This document shows, piece by piece, positions 5,765-8,195 of a stretch of 8,195 nucleotides of DNA. The DNA is taken from assembly GCA_902765655.1 (NCBI GenBank), contig CACXAK010000042.1, positions 1 through 8,195 of the forward strand, given 5' to 3'. The translations under genes were made by a program, and so were the position numbers. The notes below the pieces were generated by a model. It was not told the origin of the DNA, did no database searches, and saw nothing but the letters and a program-made list of their open reading frames with translations. Every line of letters begins with the position of its first letter. The first letter of the stretch is position 1. Origin of the DNA: an uncultured bacterium (GTDB taxonomy: Bacteria > Cyanobacteriota > Vampirovibrionia > Gastranaerophilales > Gastranaerophilaceae).

Positions 5765-6409
5765 ATGGCTGAAAAACTTAGTGATAATGTTGGGAAGAAG
5801 ATAGTTGAAGCTTTAAAAATGCAAAATCAACCGTTAGACAGTGAACCAATTGATATTGAGGAAGAAGCTGTCGAAGAAGAAGTAATTGAGCATGACGAAG
5901 TTGATTCTGCTGGTGATTCTGAAACAGAATATAAAACTGAAGATGAAGATGCGGAAACAATTCAGCCTGATGAAGTTCCGAATATTGATGTTGCGTCAAT
6001 TCTTAACGGGAATAATTCCATAAATGACCTTGATACAATATTTCAAAATACTTTGAATCAGAATTTATCAACACCGGCATTTAATGATTTATCAAGCGAT
6101 ATTGAGTACCCGAATAACGTTGCTATATTGGCCCATTTGATTACCAAGCTGCCTGCCGGGGTTTCAAAACAAACAGGCGCTTTAATTATTCGTCAAACAA
6201 TGGAGGCACTCGGGATTCCAATGAAAGCAGTTGTAGGAGAAGCTAAACAGGTACAGCAAACTCTTACTGCAAAAGCAAGAGAATGCCAAAAAAATATCAT
6301 TGATTACAGAAAACAAATTGCAACACTCGAAATTAAGGGACAACAATTCCAAAAACAAGCTGTCGCTATGAGCGATATGATTAACTTATTTATCAATACA
6401 GGTGTTTAA
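5765..6409 (+). CDS. Hypothetical protein with acidic N-terminus and helical/coiled-coil C-terminal domain
   Basis: I do not recognise this 214-residue family. Residues 1-20 are a short amphipathic segment. Residues 28-71 are strongly acidic (for example IEEEAVEEEVIEHDE) and probably disordered. A Leu/Asn-rich linker runs to ~110. The likely folded domain is 114-214: EYPNNVAILAHLITKLPAGV, then TGALIIRQTMEALGIPM, then a long helix with coiled-coil character (~157-200) and a hydrophobic end, SDMINLFINTGV. There is no signal peptide or membrane helix. The start has AAGAGG at five bases, and a strong promoter lies at 5700-5728. The gene converges on the coiled-coil gene ending at 6411 with one base between stops. 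The acidic linker recalls that of the gene at 2-1273, though they are not evidently homologous. Confidence 0.88.
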   Translation: MAEKLSDNVGKKIVEALKMQNQPLDSEPIDIEEEAVEEEVIEHDEVDSAGDSETEYKTEDEDAETIQPDEVPNIDVASILNGNNSINDLDTIFQNTLNQNLSTPAFNDLSSDIEYPNNVAILAHLITKLPAGVSKQTGALIIRQTMEALGIPMKAVVGEAKQVQQTLTAKARECQKNIIDYRKQIATLEIKGQQFQKQAVAMSDMINLFINTGV

Positions 6410-6410
6410 A

Positions 6411-6743
6411 TTACTTACTTCCGTAAGAGAACAAATCCTGAATTTCGCCTTTTATCATTTCATCAACAGATTTTAGTTCTGTATCGATTTCTTGCAATCT
6501 TGTTTGAATCTCTTCTTTTTGTAAGCTCAAAGATTCTTCAAGAAGTTTAAATTTATATTGTCTTTCTTGTAAACGTTTTGATATAAGAGAATCTGATTCA
6601 TAATCGGTTCCGACCTGCATAAGCTCATTTGTCGATTTTTGAGCCGCTGCAATCCCTTTGGTAATCAACAATAATTGGAATTGCAGATTGGATCTTTCCA
6701 TTCTTAACTGCCGTCTTTGAATTGTTGCTACCAGTAATCCCAT
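6411..6743 (-). CDS. Small helical coiled-coil protein of unknown function
   Basis: The 110-residue protein is unrecognised. The N-terminal 35 residues (MGLLVATIQRRQLRMERSNL, then QFQLLLITKGIAAA) are helix-forming and mix hydrophobic and basic residues. After a short loop around TDYESDS, residues ~55-103 are Leu, Glu, Lys and Gln rich (SKRLQERQYKFKLLEESL, IQTRLQEIDTELKSVDEM) and look like an antiparallel or dimeric coiled coil. There is no signal peptide or enzyme motif. An AAAGG site lies nine bases before the ATG, overlapping the end of the previous gene. Only six bases separate it from that gene's stop, so the two form an operon. Size and shape fit a structural or adaptor subunit, but no family can be named. 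Confidence 0.82.
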   Translation of the reverse strand: MGLLVATIQRRQLRMERSNLQFQLLLITKGIAAAQKSTNELMQVGTDYESDSLISKRLQERQYKFKLLEESLSLQKEEIQTRLQEIDTELKSVDEMIKGEIQDLFSYGSK

Positions 6744-6749
6744 TTTCTT

Positions 6750-7022
6750 CTACCTTTTCTGATCTAAATTGGAACCTTTCAAGAAGTTATGGTCTGAGTT
6801 TTCGGCTATCAGCTGCTCCATTTTCTGTAATTGGTGCTGGTGATAATTTAACCTGTATTGAGCCATTTTTAACTTCTTTTTTATTGTCAGAAAATCTTTT
6901 ATACCTTCTACTATTGATTCGGACAATGCTTTTATCGGATTAGTCCTTATTATATAGTTTCTTGTGTATATCAGAAAGTCTAAAAGTCTTCTGAAGTATA
7001 GTTCTAAAGATTCTTGGAACAT
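6750..7022 (-). CDS. Small helical protein of unknown function, first gene of a two-gene operon
   Basis: The 90-residue protein is unrecognised. The N-terminal half is aromatic and aliphatic (MFQESLELYFRRLLDFLIYT, then a basic NYIIRTNPIKALSES). The C-terminal half is a Lys/Gln/His/Met-rich helix (IKKKLKMAQYRLNYHQHQLQ, then KMEQLIAENSDHNF) that could form a coiled coil. The basic amphipathic start might lie on a membrane or pair with the 110-residue partner, but this is only inferred. TAAGGA, seven bases before the ATG, supports the start. The stop TAG is six bases before the ATG of the downstream coiled-coil gene. Confidence 0.78.
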   Translation of the reverse strand: MFQESLELYFRRLLDFLIYTRNYIIRTNPIKALSESIVEGIKDFLTIKKKLKMAQYRLNYHQHQLQKMEQLIAENSDHNFLKGSNLDQKR

Positions 7023-7173
7023 GTATAATCCTTACACTTTAGACCTACATGTATTTAAAAACATATCTTGCTGATAAATTGCTAAAATTAACTTATCTCT
7101 CGTTACATTTCTTTACATGCAAAATCTATTACTGTTTCACTACATATTATTATACGGATAAAATTTAAAAAAC

Positions 7174-7191
7174 TTTAATAAATTTATTAAA
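7174..7191. repeat. Perfect 18-bp A/T-only palindrome in the 7023-7203 gap
   Basis: TTTAATAAATTTATTAAA is its own reverse complement and lies 13 bases beyond the stop of the HTH-DUF2971 gene. It has no G or C in the stem, so it is not a standard intrinsic terminator. The rest of the 181-base gap is A+T-rich. A TATAAT on the minus strand (7154-7149) has no good -35 and lies more than 120 bases from the next start. No other feature is seen in the gap. Confidence 0.4.
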
Positions 7192-7203
7192 ATATTTTTA
7201 TAC

Positions 7204-8195
7204 TTAATATCTCAGCGGGATTTTTGATCTTACGACTTCAATATTTTCATATCCGAAATTCAAAAGCATTCGGTTTGTACTTGTATAAAAAATCGTTTCA
7301 TCAAAAGTCGGTCCGATATTTACCGAACTAACAGAACTTTTTTCAAAATGATATTCAAGATACGGAACAAAAAGCCCGTTTTTTTCAACAACCTTAGTCG
7401 GTTTACAGTCAGCTGTTCCAAATGCATTTACTATTACAATTCGGTATTCTTTCTCATTTTTAAACTGAGGATTTTTAAAGAAAATACTGACAATATTCAA
7501 TACATCAATAAGCTCAAAAAGTATATCGAAAAGCTTTATATTGTTTTTATTTTTTGATGCGGCTGCTTTTTCAAACATAGTATTCCATTTTTTGAATATA
7601 CTTTTTATAATCTTTATTTGTTTTTCTCTGTCATATATTACGCTGCCGTATATCGGCAAATAATTCTTATCGGTCATTTCTTTAATAAGCTTTTTCTTAT
7701 TAAAACCAATATTGTAACCGGTGTAACTCAAACCTTTTGCATAATTATTCCAAAGAGTAAGATTGTCGCTTTCAGATGAAAACGATGTCGTAAAATATTC
7801 AAGTTTATTAATCAAATCATCGTTTCCGTCAACTATATTTTTGTATTTATTATCAAAATGTTTTTTAATTTTACCAAATAAATCGGCATTTAAATTTTGT
7901 ACTTCGCCGGCAAGTTTTACAATTAATCTGTAAGAATAAGCAACTTCTTCCTTATCATTAAGATAAAGCACATTTGAAAATCTAATGGTTTCGCCCGACA
8001 AAATATTCAAAAGCTTTTCCGGCTTTGTGTAATGATAAATAGTATAATCAGTATCATTATCCAAAAGTTTCTTAATTTTTGGAATCTTTTTCAACAATTC
8101 ATCAACGCTGATCTGAAACAGCGCCGCAAGCTTTCTAATCGTCTCGACACTCGGTTTTGCTTTTCCAACCTCCCATTTTGAAACCGCCTTATTAG
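7204..8195 (-). CDS. XRE/Cro-type helix-turn-helix fused to a DUF2971 domain (N-terminus outside the window)
   Basis: The frame is open to the right edge, so the TTG at 8097 is an internal Leu and the gene is 5' truncated. The 329 visible residues begin (L)NKAVSKWEVGKAKPSVET, then IRKLAALFQISVDELL. This is the recognition helix and C-terminal helices of an XRE/Cro/CI DNA-binding domain (compare the common SKWERGKxxPS...LAxLFxVSxDEL). From visible residue ~50 it matches DUF2971: YHYTKPEKLLNIL (53-65), IRFSNVLYLNDKEE (70-83), FTTSFSSESDNLTLWNNYA (134-152), FKNPQFKNEKEYRIV (239-253), NIGPTFDE and the terminal SKIPLRY. DUF2971 has no settled function to my knowledge. The HYT start and a conserved EKE-Y/W-R late in the domain recall ADP-ribosyltransferase-like folds, which is speculative. 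An HTH on the same chain suggests autoregulation or a sensor-effector design. Confidence 0.85.
   Translation of the reverse strand, partial: NKAVSKWEVGKAKPSVETIRKLAALFQISVDELLKKIPKIKKLLDNDTDYTIYHYTKPEKLLNILSGETIRFSNVLYLNDKEEVAYSYRLIVKLAGEVQNLNADLFGKIKKHFDNKYKNIVDGNDDLINKLEYFTTSFSSESDNLTLWNNYAKGLSYTGYNIGFNKKKLIKEMTDKNYLPIYGSVIYDREKQIKIIKSIFKKWNTMFEKAAASKNKNNIKLFDILFELIDVLNIVSIFFKNPQFKNEKEYRIVIVNAFGTADCKPTKVVEKNGLFVPYLEYHFEKSSVSSVNIGPTFDETIFYTSTNRMLLNFGYENIEVVRSKIPLRY

Noticed and set aside
5778..5999. Minus-strand His/Leu/Gln-rich open frame opposite the start of the 5765 gene
   Set aside because: It is a mirror of the acidic plus-strand coding region, with no ribosome binding site.
6414..6427. 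Hairpin CTTAC-TTCC-GTAAG near the 6409/6411 junction as a terminator
   Set aside because: The stem is only 5 bp, lies inside the minus-strand coding region, and has no T-run on either strand.
7023..7203. Small RNA or promoter in the A+T-rich gap
   Set aside because: The one TATAAT lacks a matching -35 and is far from the next gene. No stable hairpin with a T-run is visible.
8095..8097. TTG as start of the DUF2971 gene
   Set aside because: The frame continues to the window edge and encodes a recognisable HTH. Starting here would cut through it.

Overview
The window is A+T-rich bacterial DNA packed with short, tightly spaced genes on both strands. No rRNA, tRNA, CRISPR array or insertion sequence is visible. 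The def-fmt pair shows a formyl-methionine bacterial translation system. The small protein at 3736-4170 opens with an N-x-x-F-G-A type N-terminus that I associate with gut Melainabacteria (Gastranaerophilales, non-photosynthetic relatives of cyanobacteria). That taxonomic assignment is an inference from memory and has not been searched.

Layout. (1) 2-1273 (+) is the C-terminal part of a gene entering from the left edge. It has a long acidic linker and a PcrA/UvrD-tail-like Tudor module. (2) 1285-3100 (-) is an overlapping operon: def (peptide deformylase), fmt (methionyl-tRNA formyltransferase) and an AroH-type chorismate mutase. (3) A 135-base divergent promoter region separates def from 3236-4170 (+), a bicistron of an exported TPR protein and the N-x-x-F-G-A protein. 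(4) 4172-5630 (-) holds a dCMP deaminase and, upstream of it, a stand-alone AICAR-transformylase-like protein that has lost the catalytic Lys-His motif. (5) A second divergent promoter region (5631-5764) leads to an acidic/coiled-coil protein (5765-6409, +). (6) Two small helical, coiled-coil proteins lie on the opposite strand (6411-7022, -). (7) An A+T-rich gap precedes 7204-8195 (-), a protein whose frame runs off the right edge. It joins an XRE/Cro-type helix-turn-helix to a DUF2971 domain.

How the parts relate. def and fmt act at the two ends of the N-formyl-methionine cycle. dCMP deaminase supplies dUMP, and the PurH-like protein derives from a purine-synthesis enzyme but is probably not one now. 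Three promoters share a -35 of TTGCAA or a close variant and four have 17-bp spacers, which suggests ordinary housekeeping-sigma transcription. The HTH-DUF2971 fusion is the best candidate for an unusual, possibly defence- or toxin-related, system.

Both edge genes are truncated by the window. The TTG codons at 47 and 8097 are internal Leu codons, not starts. Two other genes should start at ATG 4624 and ATG 5630 rather than at upstream TTG codons that sit in or next to their ribosome binding sites.
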